A stretch of DNA of 64,000 nt from Pseudocolwellia agarivorans (GTDB taxonomy: Bacteria; Pseudomonadota; Gammaproteobacteria; Enterobacterales; Alteromonadaceae): contig NZ_MUZU01000002.1 of NCBI RefSeq assembly GCF_002000085.1, positions 434,001 through 498,000 of the forward strand. Direction: 5' to 3'. Shown here one piece after another: positions 17,107 to 25,795 of this stretch. Position 1 is the stretch's first letter. Each line of letters starts with the position of its first letter. The notes under the pieces were generated by a model. It saw only the letters and a program-made list of their open reading frames with translations. It searched no databases and was not told where the DNA came from. Both the position numbers and the translations under genes were made by a program.

Positions 17107-17150
17107 CACTACAACTACACCTTGTAACCACTACAACTCCATCTTGGTAT
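17107..17150. promoter_or_regulatory. Two 22-bp imperfect direct repeats before the RidA gene
   Basis: Units at 17107-17128 and 17129-17150 share 'cactacaact' and a following 'ttg' in register. The 22-bp period places both copies on the same helix face, fitting a two-site operator for a protein such as the upstream LysR product. Confidence 0.35.
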
Positions 17151-17207
17151 CTCTAGCATGAACTATAGCGTATTTTTATTTTCTCTAAAAAACACTTAGG
17201 AAATCAA

Positions 17208-17615
17208 ATGAACATACTAAAAATAAATCCCAACTCCCTTTACGATTGCACTCCTAACGGAATGTCTCAAGCCACCATATCGACTAAGTTAGGGCTTGTC
17301 TTTGTTTCTGGGCAAGTAGACTGGTCAATTGAACATAAAATATCGAGCAATACCATAAAAGGACAAACACAAGCTGCTATGGAAAACCTAAAAAAGGTTT
17401 TACACGCATCAAACTCTTCTTTAGATAAGATTTTACAATTACGTGTTTATGTCCGTGGAGAAGTAGCTGAACATTTAGAAGAACTAGGTTCTGTTCTCTA
17501 CGAATATACCCAAAAATCTCTACCCGCCTTAACAGGAGTAGGCGTTAGTTCATTGGCTAGTCCTGAGCTACTTATTGAGATAGAGGCAATAGCCGAACAA
17601 TTAGATTATAAATAG
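17208..17615 (+). CDS. RidA-family enamine/imine deaminase (YjgF/UK114)
   Basis: A 135-residue member of the Rid family, which forms trimers and hydrolyses reactive enamines/imines made by PLP enzymes. Visible features are 'GLVFVSGQVDW' early and 'LTGVGVSSLASPELLIEIEAIA' near the end. The usual catalytic Arg before V-x-V ('LRVYVRGE') precedes a region that deviates from E. coli RidA, so it may belong to a less-studied Rid subgroup. The start has an AGGAAAT ribosome site. Its LysR neighbour suggests a specific catabolic role. Confidence 0.85.
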   Translation: MNILKINPNSLYDCTPNGMSQATISTKLGLVFVSGQVDWSIEHKISSNTIKGQTQAAMENLKKVLHASNSSLDKILQLRVYVRGEVAEHLEELGSVLYEYTQKSLPALTGVGVSSLASPELLIEIEAIAEQLDYK

Positions 17616-17666
17616 TTAGTAAGTTAATAAATTTCAGTAAACCTCAGTAAATAATAAAAAATCACA

Positions 17667-17713
17667 CTTCTGTCACTTTTGTGACAGAAGCATTTCTCCA
17701 GCTCCCCTATTAT
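17667..17713 (+). promoter_or_regulatory. dnaK promoter with palindrome CTTCTGTCAC-N4-GTGACAGAAG
   Basis: A perfect 10-bp inverted repeat (17667-17676 and 17681-17690, TTTT between) contains TGTCAC-N4-GTGACA. A -10-like TATTAT follows at 17708-17713, placing the palindrome centre at about -41.5. The centre is 169.5 bp before the dnaK ATG, against 168.5 bp for the similar site before cbpA. Alternatively the hairpin terminates the ridA transcript, but no T tract follows it. Confidence 0.5.
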
Positions 17714-17732
17714 AGCTTCACTAACCAAGCAG

Positions 17733-17760
17733 CCTTGTATAACAGTAGATTTATACAAGG
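17733..17760. terminator. Hairpin in the dnaK leader
   Basis: A perfect 9-bp inverted repeat (17733-17741 and 17752-17760) with a 10-nt loop, followed by ttgttta. If transcription starts near 17720 it lies in the dnaK 5' leader, where it could act as attenuator or thermosensor; otherwise it ends ridA transcription. Confidence 0.4.
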
Positions 17761-17847
17761 TTGTTTATCGGGTCAACGTGCTGATTTGGACATTACCAAA
17801 AGCATAAGACTTTTTATTAAATACTTTCAAAGTAACAGGTGATTATT

Positions 17848-19743
17848 ATGACTAAAACAATTGGTATTGACTTAGGTACAACAAACTCATGTGTAGCAGT
17901 TATGGAAGGCGGCAAAGCACGAATTATTGAAAACGCAGAAGGTAGCCGTACAACCCCTTCTATTGTTGCTTATGCAAATAACGAAACCTTAGCTGGCCAA
18001 CCAGCCAAAAGACAAGCAGTAACAAACTCAAAAAACACCTTATTCGCTATTAAGCGATTAATTGGTCGTAAGTTTGATGATAAAGAAGTGCAAAAAGATA
18101 TTAAATTAGCCCCTTATAAAATCATAAAAGCAGACAACGGCGATGCTTGGGTTGAAGTAAACGGCAAAGCGTTATCGCCACAAGAAGTATCAGCGCAAAT
18201 TTTACGTAAACTGAAAAAAGATGCTGAAGCTTATTTAGGGGAAACAGTAACCGATGCCGTTATTACCGTACCCGCTTACTTTAACGACTCGCAACGCCAA
18301 GCAACGAAAGATGCAGGTAAAATTGCCGGCCTTAACGTAAAACGTATTATTAACGAACCAACCGCAGCAGCATTAGCTTACGGCGTTGATAAAAACAGTA
18401 AAGCCGACCAAAAAGTTGTCGTTTACGATTTAGGTGGCGGAACATTCGATGTATCGATTATTGAAATAGCCAATGTAGACGGCGAAAAACAATTTGAAGT
18501 ATTAGCCACTAACGGTGATACCTTTTTAGGTGGTGAAGATTTTGATTTACGCCTGATTAATTACCTTGCAGATGAGTTTAAAAAAGAAAGCGGTATTGAT
18601 GTGCACGAAGATTCTTTAGCTTTACAGCGTATTAAAGAAGCAGCTGAAAAAGCGAAAATTGAATTATCATCAGCTATGCAAACCGACGTAAATTTACCGT
18701 ACATAACTGCAGATGCAAGTGGCCCTAAACATTTAAACGTAAAAGTTACACGTACTAAATTAGAGTCATTAGTAGAAGACTTAGTAAAAAGTACCATAGC
18801 GCCATGTGAGCAAGCGTTAAAAGATGCTGGTATAAGTAAAGGTGATATTAGCGAAGTTATTTTGGTGGGTGGTCAAACACGTATGCCAAAAGTACAAGAA
18901 GCCGTTAAAAGCTTTTTTGGCAAAGAACCACGTAAAGATGTAAACCCAGACGAAGCCGTTGCCATAGGTGCAGCCATTCAAGCGGGTGTGTTATCAGGAA
19001 CGGTTGGCGATGTGTTATTGCTTGATGTAACACCACTATCGCTAGGTATTGAAACCTTAGGCGGTGTAATGACCAAGCTTATTGAAAAAAATACCACTAT
19101 ACCAACACGTGCTTCTGAAACCTTCTCTACAGCTGAAGACAACCAAGCAGCGGTAACCGTGCATGTATTGCAAGGCCAACGCGAAATGGCAAGCGATAAT
19201 AAATCGTTAGGTCAATTTAACTTAACGGATATTAAGCAAGGTCCACGTGGCTCTGTACAAGTTGAAGTAACCTTTGATATTGATGCAGATGGTATTTTAA
19301 ATGTATCGGCTAAAGACAAAGCTACAGGTAAGGAGCAAAGTATTAAAATTACCGCATCAAGTGGTTTAAGCGAAGATGAAATTAACAGCATGGTAGAAGA
19401 TGCCGAAAAACACGCAGCTGAAGACAAACAAAAACGCGAGTTAGTTGAGCAACGCAACCAAGCAGATCAATTAATTCATACCGTGCAAACCTCGATGACA
19501 AGTTTAGCTGAAGATCAGCAAACAGAGCTTAAAACATTAATTGAACAACTAAAAATGGCAGTTAATGGCAATGATAAAGCAGCAATTGAAATGCGAAAAA
19601 ATGCATTACAAGAGGCTTACAGTAAAGTTATGCAAGCGCAAACACAACAAGCTGAACATGCACAAAGTGAAAACAGTGCTGCCAACGATATTGTAAATGA
19701 AGATGTAATTGACGCTGAGTTTGAAGATGTTAGTAACGGGTAA
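17848..19743 (+). CDS. dnaK: DnaK (Hsp70) chaperone, solitary copy
   Basis: Hsp70 chaperone of 631 residues. The actin-like ATPase (about 1-383) has '[17 protein letters not shown]', '[16 protein letters not shown]' and '[14 protein letters not shown]'. The substrate-binding domain and lid follow, ending in '[10 protein letters not shown]', close to the EEVD-less bacterial tail. The ATG at 17848 is chosen over GTG at 17839 because AACAGG precedes it at a suitable distance and Met-Thr-Lys-Thr-Ile is the normal N terminus. Unlike the standard chromosomal locus, grpE and dnaJ are not adjacent; the nearest J proteins are cbpA and the DNAJ-related gene 3 kb upstream. It is therefore either a second DnaK or a relocated one. 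Confidence 0.95.
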   Translation: MTKTIGIDLGTTNSCVAVMEGGKARIIENAEGSRTTPSIVAYANNETLAGQPAKRQAVTNSKNTLFAIKRLIGRKFDDKEVQKDIKLAPYKIIKADNGDAWVEVNGKALSPQEVSAQILRKLKKDAEAYLGETVTDAVITVPAYFNDSQRQATKDAGKIAGLNVKRIINEPTAAALAYGVDKNSKADQKVVVYDLGGGTFDVSIIEIANVDGEKQFEVLATNGDTFLGGEDFDLRLINYLADEFKKESGIDVHEDSLALQRIKEAAEKAKIELSSAMQTDVNLPYITADASGPKHLNVKVTRTKLESLVEDLVKSTIAPCEQALKDAGISKGDISEVILVGGQTRMPKVQEAVKSFFGKEPRKDVNPDEAVAIGAAIQAGVLSGTVGDVLLLDVTPLSLGIETLGGVMTKLIEKNTTIPTRASETFSTAEDNQAAVTVHVLQGQREMASDNKSLGQFNLTDIKQGPRGSVQVEVTFDIDADGILNVSAKDKATGKEQSIKITASSGLSEDEINSMVEDAEKHAAEDKQKRELVEQRNQADQLIHTVQTSMTSLAEDQQTELKTLIEQLKMAVNGNDKAAIEMRKNALQEAYSKVMQAQTQQAEHAQSENSAANDIVNEDVIDAEFEDVSNG

Positions 19744-19874
19744 AAACTGAATAGCTGATAAGGTCGAGCGGCTTATAATAAAGTTAACAAGACCTTATCT
19801 CAGATCAAGCTAATTCAGTTCATATTCGCTTAATATACTACTCATATTAAGTAATAAGATAACTCAATAGACCA

Positions 19875-19904
19875 ACGGTGCTTTATTTTATAAGGCACCG
19901 TTTT
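19875..19904 (+). terminator. Rho-independent terminator of dnaK
   Basis: Stem acggtgc/gcaccgt (19875-19881 and 19895-19901), extendable by bulged T-A pairs, followed by T's. It is 130 bp after the dnaK stop. Confidence 0.75.
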
Positions 19905-19985
19905 ATTGCCTAACCTTAAAACATTTTTCCCATTAATTTGTTCAAATTAGCAATTGTTTTTCATTAACTAAACACGGACTTTACA

Positions 19986-21338
19986 ATGAATACTAAGTTT
20001 TCGAACCCACTAAAAAATCTTTCAAATCAGTTTGAAAATATGGTTAGAGGACGCCTTTGGTTAAAAGTATTATTTGCACTCGCCCTTGGTGTAATTGCAG
20101 GTATTCTCTTAGGGCCAGATCTCGGTTTACTTTCAGCTGACACAGTAAAAAATATTACCTCATGGCTTGCCCTGCCTGGCCAAGTGTTTTTAGCTATCAT
20201 TCAAATGATTGTTGTACCGCTTGTACTTGCTTCAATCGTGCTCGGCTTAGCAGCAAACAATAATCCCGACGCAATGAAGAAAAATGGCGTAATCGCAATT
20301 CTTTTCATTATGTTTTCAACCGCATTAGCTGCCATCATAGGTATTGCCTTAGCATTAAATATTCAACCGGGTAATTTTGTTGATGCCTCAGCGTTAATGG
20401 AAGCAGGAACTGACCAAGTTGCAAATGTAGCAGCCAAAGGCTTCCCGTCTATGGCAGACTTACCGAGTAAAGTTTCAGGCCTTATTCCTAAAAATCCGTT
20501 AGCTTCTATGGCCTCAGGCGAAATGTTACAAGTTATACTCTTTTCAGCTGTACTCGGTGCGGCTTTATTATCTATTCCTGCAAAACAATCTAAACCCTTA
20601 TTTGATCTACTTAGCGCACTTCAAGAAGTGAGTTTACGTATTGTGTCTTGGGCGATGTTATTAGCGCCTTTAGCTGTTTTTGGTTTAATTACTCGCTTAG
20701 TTGCCAACCTTGGCGTAGAAGTTCTCGGCGGTATAGCCGTTTACGTATTAACGGTAGTAATAGGCTTATTACTGGTTGCCTGCTTTTACTTTATTGTGGC
20801 TAAAATAACCACTAAACAAAAATTCAGCCTATTTTTCGTTAACGTTAGAGAATTATTATTGCTTGCATTTTCAACCAGTAGTTCAGCCGCTGTTATGCCA
20901 ATATCTCTAAAAGTTGCTGAAGAAAAGCTAAACATTAAACCCGAAATATCACGATTTTTAGTACCACTGGGCGCCACCATCAATATGACAGGTACAGCCA
21001 TGTATCAAGGCGTTGCAACAGTATTTCTTGCACAAGTGTTTAATGTCGATCTTAGCTTGTCGAGCTACTTATTTATTATCACCATGTCGGTTGCCGCATC
21101 AATCGGTTCACCAGCTACTCCCGGCGCTGGCATTATTATTTTAAGTATGGTGTTAGAAGGTGTTGGTATTCCAGCAGCCGGTATCGCGATTATTTTGGGT
21201 GTAGACCGCATACTCGACATGTGCCGAACCTCTATCAACGTACTTGGCGATATTGTTGCTTGTACCACGGTGCAATATTTTTCTAAAGAAGATGTTATAG
21301 AAAATAAAAACATACCAAATTCAGAGCAACCGCTCTAA
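19986..21338 (+). CDS. Dicarboxylate/amino acid:cation symporter (DAACS, SLC1 type)
   Basis: Inner-membrane Na+- or H+-coupled transporter of 450 residues, close to the usual GltP/GltT length. Eight helices and two hairpins are expected. Signatures are the serine-rich hairpin 'FSTSSSAAVMPISLKV', 'GATINMTGTAMYQGVA' (the NMDGT-like Na+ site with Thr for Asp) and 'SIGSPATPGAGIIIL'. The substrate is probably glutamate/aspartate or a C4 dicarboxylate. The Arg in 'ILGVDRILDMCRTSINVLGD' at the acidic substrate site supports an amino acid substrate. It is followed by a LOG gene but probably transcribed alone. Confidence 0.93.
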   Translation: MNTKFSNPLKNLSNQFENMVRGRLWLKVLFALALGVIAGILLGPDLGLLSADTVKNITSWLALPGQVFLAIIQMIVVPLVLASIVLGLAANNNPDAMKKNGVIAILFIMFSTALAAIIGIALALNIQPGNFVDASALMEAGTDQVANVAAKGFPSMADLPSKVSGLIPKNPLASMASGEMLQVILFSAVLGAALLSIPAKQSKPLFDLLSALQEVSLRIVSWAMLLAPLAVFGLITRLVANLGVEVLGGIAVYVLTVVIGLLLVACFYFIVAKITTKQKFSLFFVNVRELLLLAFSTSSSAAVMPISLKVAEEKLNIKPEISRFLVPLGATINMTGTAMYQGVATVFLAQVFNVDLSLSSYLFIITMSVAASIGSPATPGAGIIILSMVLEGVGIPAAGIAIILGVDRILDMCRTSINVLGDIVACTTVQYFSKEDVIENKNIPNSEQPL

Positions 21339-21418
21339 TAATCTAATACACTGATTATAATTAGAGAGTTAAAAAGATAGCCTCTTCCTTATAGTTAATA
21401 GCGAGATAACGTTTGAGT

Positions 21419-22306
21419 ATGAACAATAAAGAAAACAACAATAGCGCAACACCAACACTACAGTTAGAAACACAAAGACAAGCCATTATGGATAGCGAAT
21501 CTTATCGTTTAGCCTACACTGATAACGACTTTATTTTACGCGACGATTTAAAAGCAGTGCGTTTACAGCTTGAAATGCTAAAAGCCGATTTAATTCTAAA
21601 AGAAAACCAAATTGAATCAACCGTAGTGATTTTTGGTGGAGCACGAATACTTGAAGAACACAAAGCAAAGGCAGCTTTTGAAGAAGCCAGTAAAGCATTA
21701 TCTGAAGATCCTGAATCAGCGATTAAACAGCAAAAAAGTAAACTTGCCGAAAACGCAGTAAAACACAGTTATTATTACAATGAAGCGCGAATATTAGGTA
21801 AAAAAATTACAGAACTCTCTTTGCAACATCAAGGTAAACAATTCGTTGTTGTTACTGGCGGAGGTCCAGGTGCCATGGAAGCTGCAAATCGCGGAGCTGC
21901 TGATATAGGCGGAACAAGTATCGGGTTAAATATAGTATTGCCATTTGAGCAAAAACCTAATCCTTACATTACTCCTGAGCTGTGTTTTCAATTTGACCAT
22001 TTTGCTATACGCAAAATTCACTTTCTTAAACGAGCAAAAGGTTTAGTTGCCTTCCCTGGTGGTTTTGGAACCCTTGACGAATTATTTGAAGCGCTAACCT
22101 TAATACAAACTAAAAAAATAAAACCAATCCCTATTGTACTCGTAGGAAAAGACTACTGGAGCAAGTTGATAAATTTTGAATTTTTAGTTGAGCAAGGCGC
22201 TATAGCTGAAGCCGATCTTAAAATATTTCATATTGTCGATAACGCAATAGAAGCTTATGAATATTTAGAACAGCACTGGCCCCAAAATAACAACAGTAAA
22301 TTATAG
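21419..22306 (+). CDS. LOG-family protein (TIGR00730-like nucleotide 5'-monophosphate phosphoribohydrolase)
   Basis: A 295-residue cytosolic protein with the LOG/lysine-decarboxylase-like Rossmann fold. It has 'VTGGGPGAMEAANRGA' for phosphate binding and the hallmark 'PGGFGTLDELFE' containing the catalytic Glu. Shorter family members release cytokinin-type bases or free base from nucleotide monophosphates; this longer form has about 90 additional N-terminal residues and an inserted helix segment between 'IFGGAR' and 'VTGGG'. ATG at 21419 is chosen over the TTG two codons earlier. A lactate dehydrogenase gene starts 12 bp downstream, so the two are likely co-transcribed. Confidence 0.88.
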   Translation: MNNKENNNSATPTLQLETQRQAIMDSESYRLAYTDNDFILRDDLKAVRLQLEMLKADLILKENQIESTVVIFGGARILEEHKAKAAFEEASKALSEDPESAIKQQKSKLAENAVKHSYYYNEARILGKKITELSLQHQGKQFVVVTGGGPGAMEAANRGAADIGGTSIGLNIVLPFEQKPNPYITPELCFQFDHFAIRKIHFLKRAKGLVAFPGGFGTLDELFEALTLIQTKKIKPIPIVLVGKDYWSKLINFEFLVEQGAIAEADLKIFHIVDNAIEAYEYLEQHWPQNNNSKL

Positions 22307-22318
22307 GATTAAAATAGC

Positions 22319-23314
22319 ATGAAAATATGTATGTATAGCAGCAAACCTTACGATGAAAAATTTTTCGGTTTGAATAACCCTAAAAATTTAGAAATATCAT
22401 ACTTTTCATCGCACCTAAACGAAAAAACAGCAAGCATGGCGCAAGGCTTTGATGTGGTTTGCTGCTTTGTAAACGACAATCTTAATGCTGAGGTTTTGGA
22501 ACAATTAAAAAACCAAGGCGTTCAATTAATAGCTCTACGTTGTGCAGGCTTTAATAACGTAGACCTAAAAGCGGCTAAAGCACTTAACCTTCCAGTGTGT
22601 AGAGTTCCTGAATATTCCCCATACGCAGTCGCAGAACATGCTTGTGCTTTAGTACTTGATTTAAATCGTAATATACACCGAGCCCATAACAGAATACGCG
22701 AAAACGACTACTCCCTTGATGGCCTTTTAGGTTTCGACCTACATGGAAAAACCGTAGGCGTAATAGGAGCAGGAAAAATCGGGCGTGCCTTTGTAAAAAT
22801 AATGAAAGGTTTCGGCTGTAATGTACTGGTGTACGACCCGTTTCTTAAAGAGCAAGATGTTAACGACGACTTCACTCAAGCCAGCTTACAAACCCTATTA
22901 ACGCAATCCGACATTATATCGTTGCATTGCCCGTTAACGACCGATACCCACCATTTGATCAATACTCATGCAATTGAATCAATGAAGCCCAATGTTATGC
23001 TCATTAATACCAGTCGGGGTGGATTAGTTGATACCGTTGCTATAATTAAAGCACTTAAATTGAAACAAATCGGTTATTTAGGTATTGATGTTTATGAAGA
23101 AGAAAGTGACATTTTCTTTGAAGATTTATCAGATACCTTTATTCAAGACGACGTCTTCGCTCGCTTACAAACATTTCCTAACGTTATTATCACAGGGCAC
23201 CAAGCTTTTTTTACAAAAGAAGCTTTAAATAAAATTGCAGATACAACACTTACTAATGTACAAAATTACTTTGCAGGAAACCTTGAAAGTGCGAATACCG
23301 TAACTGTCGATTAA
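22319..23314 (+). CDS. ldhA: D-lactate dehydrogenase / D-2-hydroxyacid dehydrogenase
   Basis: NAD-dependent D-2-hydroxyacid dehydrogenase of 331 residues reducing pyruvate to D-lactate. The N terminus 'MKICMYSSKPYDEKFF' is like fermentative LdhA. NAD-binding motif 'VIGAGKIGRAFVKIM' is followed by 'VYDP'. The catalytic Arg is in 'INTSRGGLVDT', the Glu in 'IDVYEEES' and the His in 'GHQAFFTKEAL'. An AGGAT ribosome site precedes the ATG. It is downstream of a LOG gene and ends at a strong hairpin. Confidence 0.9.
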   Translation: MKICMYSSKPYDEKFFGLNNPKNLEISYFSSHLNEKTASMAQGFDVVCCFVNDNLNAEVLEQLKNQGVQLIALRCAGFNNVDLKAAKALNLPVCRVPEYSPYAVAEHACALVLDLNRNIHRAHNRIRENDYSLDGLLGFDLHGKTVGVIGAGKIGRAFVKIMKGFGCNVLVYDPFLKEQDVNDDFTQASLQTLLTQSDIISLHCPLTTDTHHLINTHAIESMKPNVMLINTSRGGLVDTVAIIKALKLKQIGYLGIDVYEEESDIFFEDLSDTFIQDDVFARLQTFPNVIITGHQAFFTKEALNKIADTTLTNVQNYFAGNLESANTVTVD

Positions 23315-23327
23315 CTAAATAAAACCT

Positions 23328-23358
23328 CGTTAACGGTATTCATTAAATGCCGTTAACG
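23328..23358 (+). terminator. Terminator after ldhA
   Basis: A perfect 9-bp stem (23328-23336 and 23350-23358) with a 13-nt loop, followed by attatt, 14 bp after the ldhA stop. Confidence 0.7.
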
Positions 23359-23540
23359 ATTATTAACAATCCCATAAAAATCCCTCTTTAAAAATATCAT
23401 TAGTACTCTAACCTTTAATCATAAATAACAAACATATTCAGTAGCTAACAGTAGTAACTCAGCGTACTCCTCAGTAATAAAAACCCACAAAAACCTTAAT
23501 AAATAAGGTTAACCGTTAATTCCCTCTTTAAAAACCCGAA

Positions 23541-23592
23541 TTGATTATTACAACTAAAACCATTAGAATAGATATTAATTGAACGTTCAATT
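23541..23592 (+). promoter_or_regulatory. bet promoter with 16-bp palindromic BetI operator
   Basis: TTGATT at 23541-23546, a 17-bp spacer and TAGAAT at 23564-23569 form a good sigma-70 promoter. The perfect palindrome at 23577-23592 (core TTGAACGTTCAA) covers the expected start point. It resembles known BetI operators and sits where repressor binding would block initiation. Confidence 0.8.
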
Positions 23593-23609
23593 AAAAAAGA
23601 AAGAAGCAT

Positions 23610-24191
23610 ATGCCCAAAGTTGGAATGAAGCCTGTACGTAAACAACAACTCATCGACGCTACATTAGAATCAATAGGTGAATACGGCTTACAAAGTACGA
23701 CTATAGTCACCATAAGCCGTATTGCAGGCTTGTCCTCTGGCATTATTAGTCATTACTTTGGTGGTAAACAAGGCTTGATAGAAGCTACGATTATGCACCT
23801 TTTAGAACAACTAAAATTAGCTTTACTTGAACGTATATCGTCGCAGCAACTTAGCGCAACAGAACGACTTAAAATAATTATTGAAGCTAACTTTACGCCG
23901 TTTCAACGTTCTACTCCGGCAATAAAAACATGGCTTAGCTTTTGGACAGAGTCGATGCACGACTCTAAGTTGAAAAGACTACAGCATATCAATAGTAAGC
24001 GTTTATACAGCAATCTGCTTTTTTCATTTCGTCAGTTATTAGATGAAAATGCTGCCAAAAAGGCAGCGAAACAAACAGCAGCGATGATAGATGGTTTTTG
24101 GTTACGTTGTGCTTTAAGCCCAAAACCAGATGAAGAATTTAAGCAAGCTGAGCAGTTATGTAAAAGCTTTATAGACGCTCAACTTAACTGA
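23610..24191 (+). CDS. betI: BetI, TetR-family choline-responsive repressor
   Basis: TetR-type repressor of 193 residues. The helix-turn-helix is at about 12-58 ('QQLIDATLESIGEYGLQSTT', 'ISRIAGLSSGIISHYFGGK'), which is diagnostic of BetI, and the ligand domain includes 'WLSFWTESMHDSKLKRLQHIN'. It is expected to repress the bet operon until choline is present. It is the first gene of the operon, 17 bp after the palindromic operator, and is followed by betB and betA, as in many gammaproteobacteria. Confidence 0.95.
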   Translation: MPKVGMKPVRKQQLIDATLESIGEYGLQSTTIVTISRIAGLSSGIISHYFGGKQGLIEATIMHLLEQLKLALLERISSQQLSATERLKIIIEANFTPFQRSTPAIKTWLSFWTESMHDSKLKRLQHINSKRLYSNLLFSFRQLLDENAAKKAAKQTAAMIDGFWLRCALSPKPDEEFKQAEQLCKSFIDAQLN

Positions 24192-24245
24192 GTAAAATAC
24201 CCTCATTCAAATAAACAAATAAACTAACGAAAACGGAGATGTTAC

Positions 24246-25709
24246 TTGTCATTAATACGTTACAAAAATTATGTCGATGGTACTTATATTGAAAATACTC
24301 ATGGTGAAACCTTTGATGTAATTAACCCTGCAACGGGAAAAGTTATCTATCAAGTTGAAATTGCCGATGAACAAGTGAAAGAAAAAGCGATAGCAAGTGC
24401 TAAGCGCGGTTTTGCTACTTGGTCTGCTATGAGCGCTATGGAACGTAGCCGTATTTTATTAAAAGCCGTAGCCTTATTGCGTGAACGTAATGACGAGTTA
24501 GCCAAAATTGAAGTACTTGATACAGGTAAACCATGGCAAGAAGCCTCAGTAGTTGATGTATTAACGGGTGCTGACTCTATTGAATTTTTTGCTGGATTAG
24601 CGCCGGGTATTGAAGGCAATCAACAAGCGGTTGATGGCGATTTTTATTACACTCGTCGCGAACCTTTGGGTATTTGTGCTGGTATTGGCGCTTGGAACTA
24701 CCCTCTTCAAATCGCCTGTTGGAAAGCAGCTCCTGCGCTAGCTTGCGGTAACGTAATGATTTTTAAACCGTCAGAAGAAACGCCACTTGGCGCATTAAAA
24801 CTGGCTGAAATATTTACTGAAGCAGGTGTACCAAACGGCGTATTTAATGTTGTTCAAGGTGCTGGTGAAGTCGGTGCATGGTTAACTCATCATCCTGAAA
24901 TAGCTAAAGTTTCTTTTACTGGCGAGGTAGGTACAGGCAAAAAAGTGATGACGGCTTCAGCTAATACACTTAAAGATGTCACTATGGAACTTGGCGGTAA
25001 ATCACCCTTAATTATTTTTGATGATGCCGACATCGACAATGCAGTTTCTGCCGCTATGTTAGGTAACTTTTATACCCAAGGTGAAGTATGTACAAACGGT
25101 ACTCGCGTATTTGTACAAAAGTCTTTATACCCTGTTTTTATTGAAAAATTGATTGAACGCACCAGCAAAAACATTGTGATTGGTGATCCTATGGATCCTA
25201 ACACCAACTTTGGCGCACTTATTTCTGAAAAGCATCAAAAGCTTGTACAAAGCTATATAGACATTGGCATTAAAGAAGGCGCTACATTACTGCACGGCGG
25301 TAAAGCACTTCAACCAGAAAGCGCGCCTAATGGTTACTTTACTGCACCTACCATTTTTGGTGATTGTACTGACGACATGACCATTTGCCGCGAAGAAATT
25401 TTCGGCCCAGTAATGAGTGTACTCACTTTTGAAAATGAAGAAGAAGTGATCAACCGAGCTAACAACACAGAATTTGGTTTAGCCGCAGGTGTATTTACCC
25501 AAGATATTACGCGCGCTCATCGTGTTGTACATCAAATGGAAGCGGGAATTTGTTGGATCAACAGCTATGGCGCATCGCCAGCACAAATGCCTGTAGGCGG
25601 TTACAAGCAATCAGGTATTGGTAGAGAAAACGGCCTTTCTACACTGAACTATTTTACCCAAATTAAAGCGGTATATGTAGGAATGCAAAAACTTGATAGC
25701 CCCTTTTAG
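24246..25709 (+). CDS. betB: Betaine aldehyde dehydrogenase
   Basis: NAD(P)-dependent aldehyde dehydrogenase of 487 residues converting betaine aldehyde to glycine betaine. Cofactor motif 'GSW/G'-type '[12 protein letters not shown]', general base Glu in '[13 protein letters not shown]' and catalytic Cys in '[13 protein letters not shown]' are present; '[17 protein letters not shown]' near the C terminus is typical of BetB. Start is TTG at 24246: GGAG at 24235-24238 is 7 bp before it, while the ATG at 24239 is out of frame and overlaps that site. A rare start codon may lower its yield compared with betA. Confidence 0.95.
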   Translation: MSLIRYKNYVDGTYIENTHGETFDVINPATGKVIYQVEIADEQVKEKAIASAKRGFATWSAMSAMERSRILLKAVALLRERNDELAKIEVLDTGKPWQEASVVDVLTGADSIEFFAGLAPGIEGNQQAVDGDFYYTRREPLGICAGIGAWNYPLQIACWKAAPALACGNVMIFKPSEETPLGALKLAEIFTEAGVPNGVFNVVQGAGEVGAWLTHHPEIAKVSFTGEVGTGKKVMTASANTLKDVTMELGGKSPLIIFDDADIDNAVSAAMLGNFYTQGEVCTNGTRVFVQKSLYPVFIEKLIERTSKNIVIGDPMDPNTNFGALISEKHQKLVQSYIDIGIKEGATLLHGGKALQPESAPNGYFTAPTIFGDCTDDMTICREEIFGPVMSVLTFENEEEVINRANNTEFGLAAGVFTQDITRAHRVVHQMEAGICWINSYGASPAQMPVGGYKQSGIGRENGLSTLNYFTQIKAVYVGMQKLDSPF

Positions 25710-25795
25710 CCAGCTACATAGTAAATACAGCTAAAGGTACAAAGATTAGAAAAGTTTTAATCTCCACTTCTTTACATTATTAAAACGGGTTTTAA

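Noticed and set aside
17667-17690. Simple terminator of the RidA gene
   Set aside because: No T tract follows, and the inner bases and distance to the start codon match the cbpA upstream palindrome. A double role remains possible.
17848-19743. Standard dnaKJ heat-shock operon
   Set aside because: No grpE or dnaJ next to it; a symporter gene follows after a terminator.
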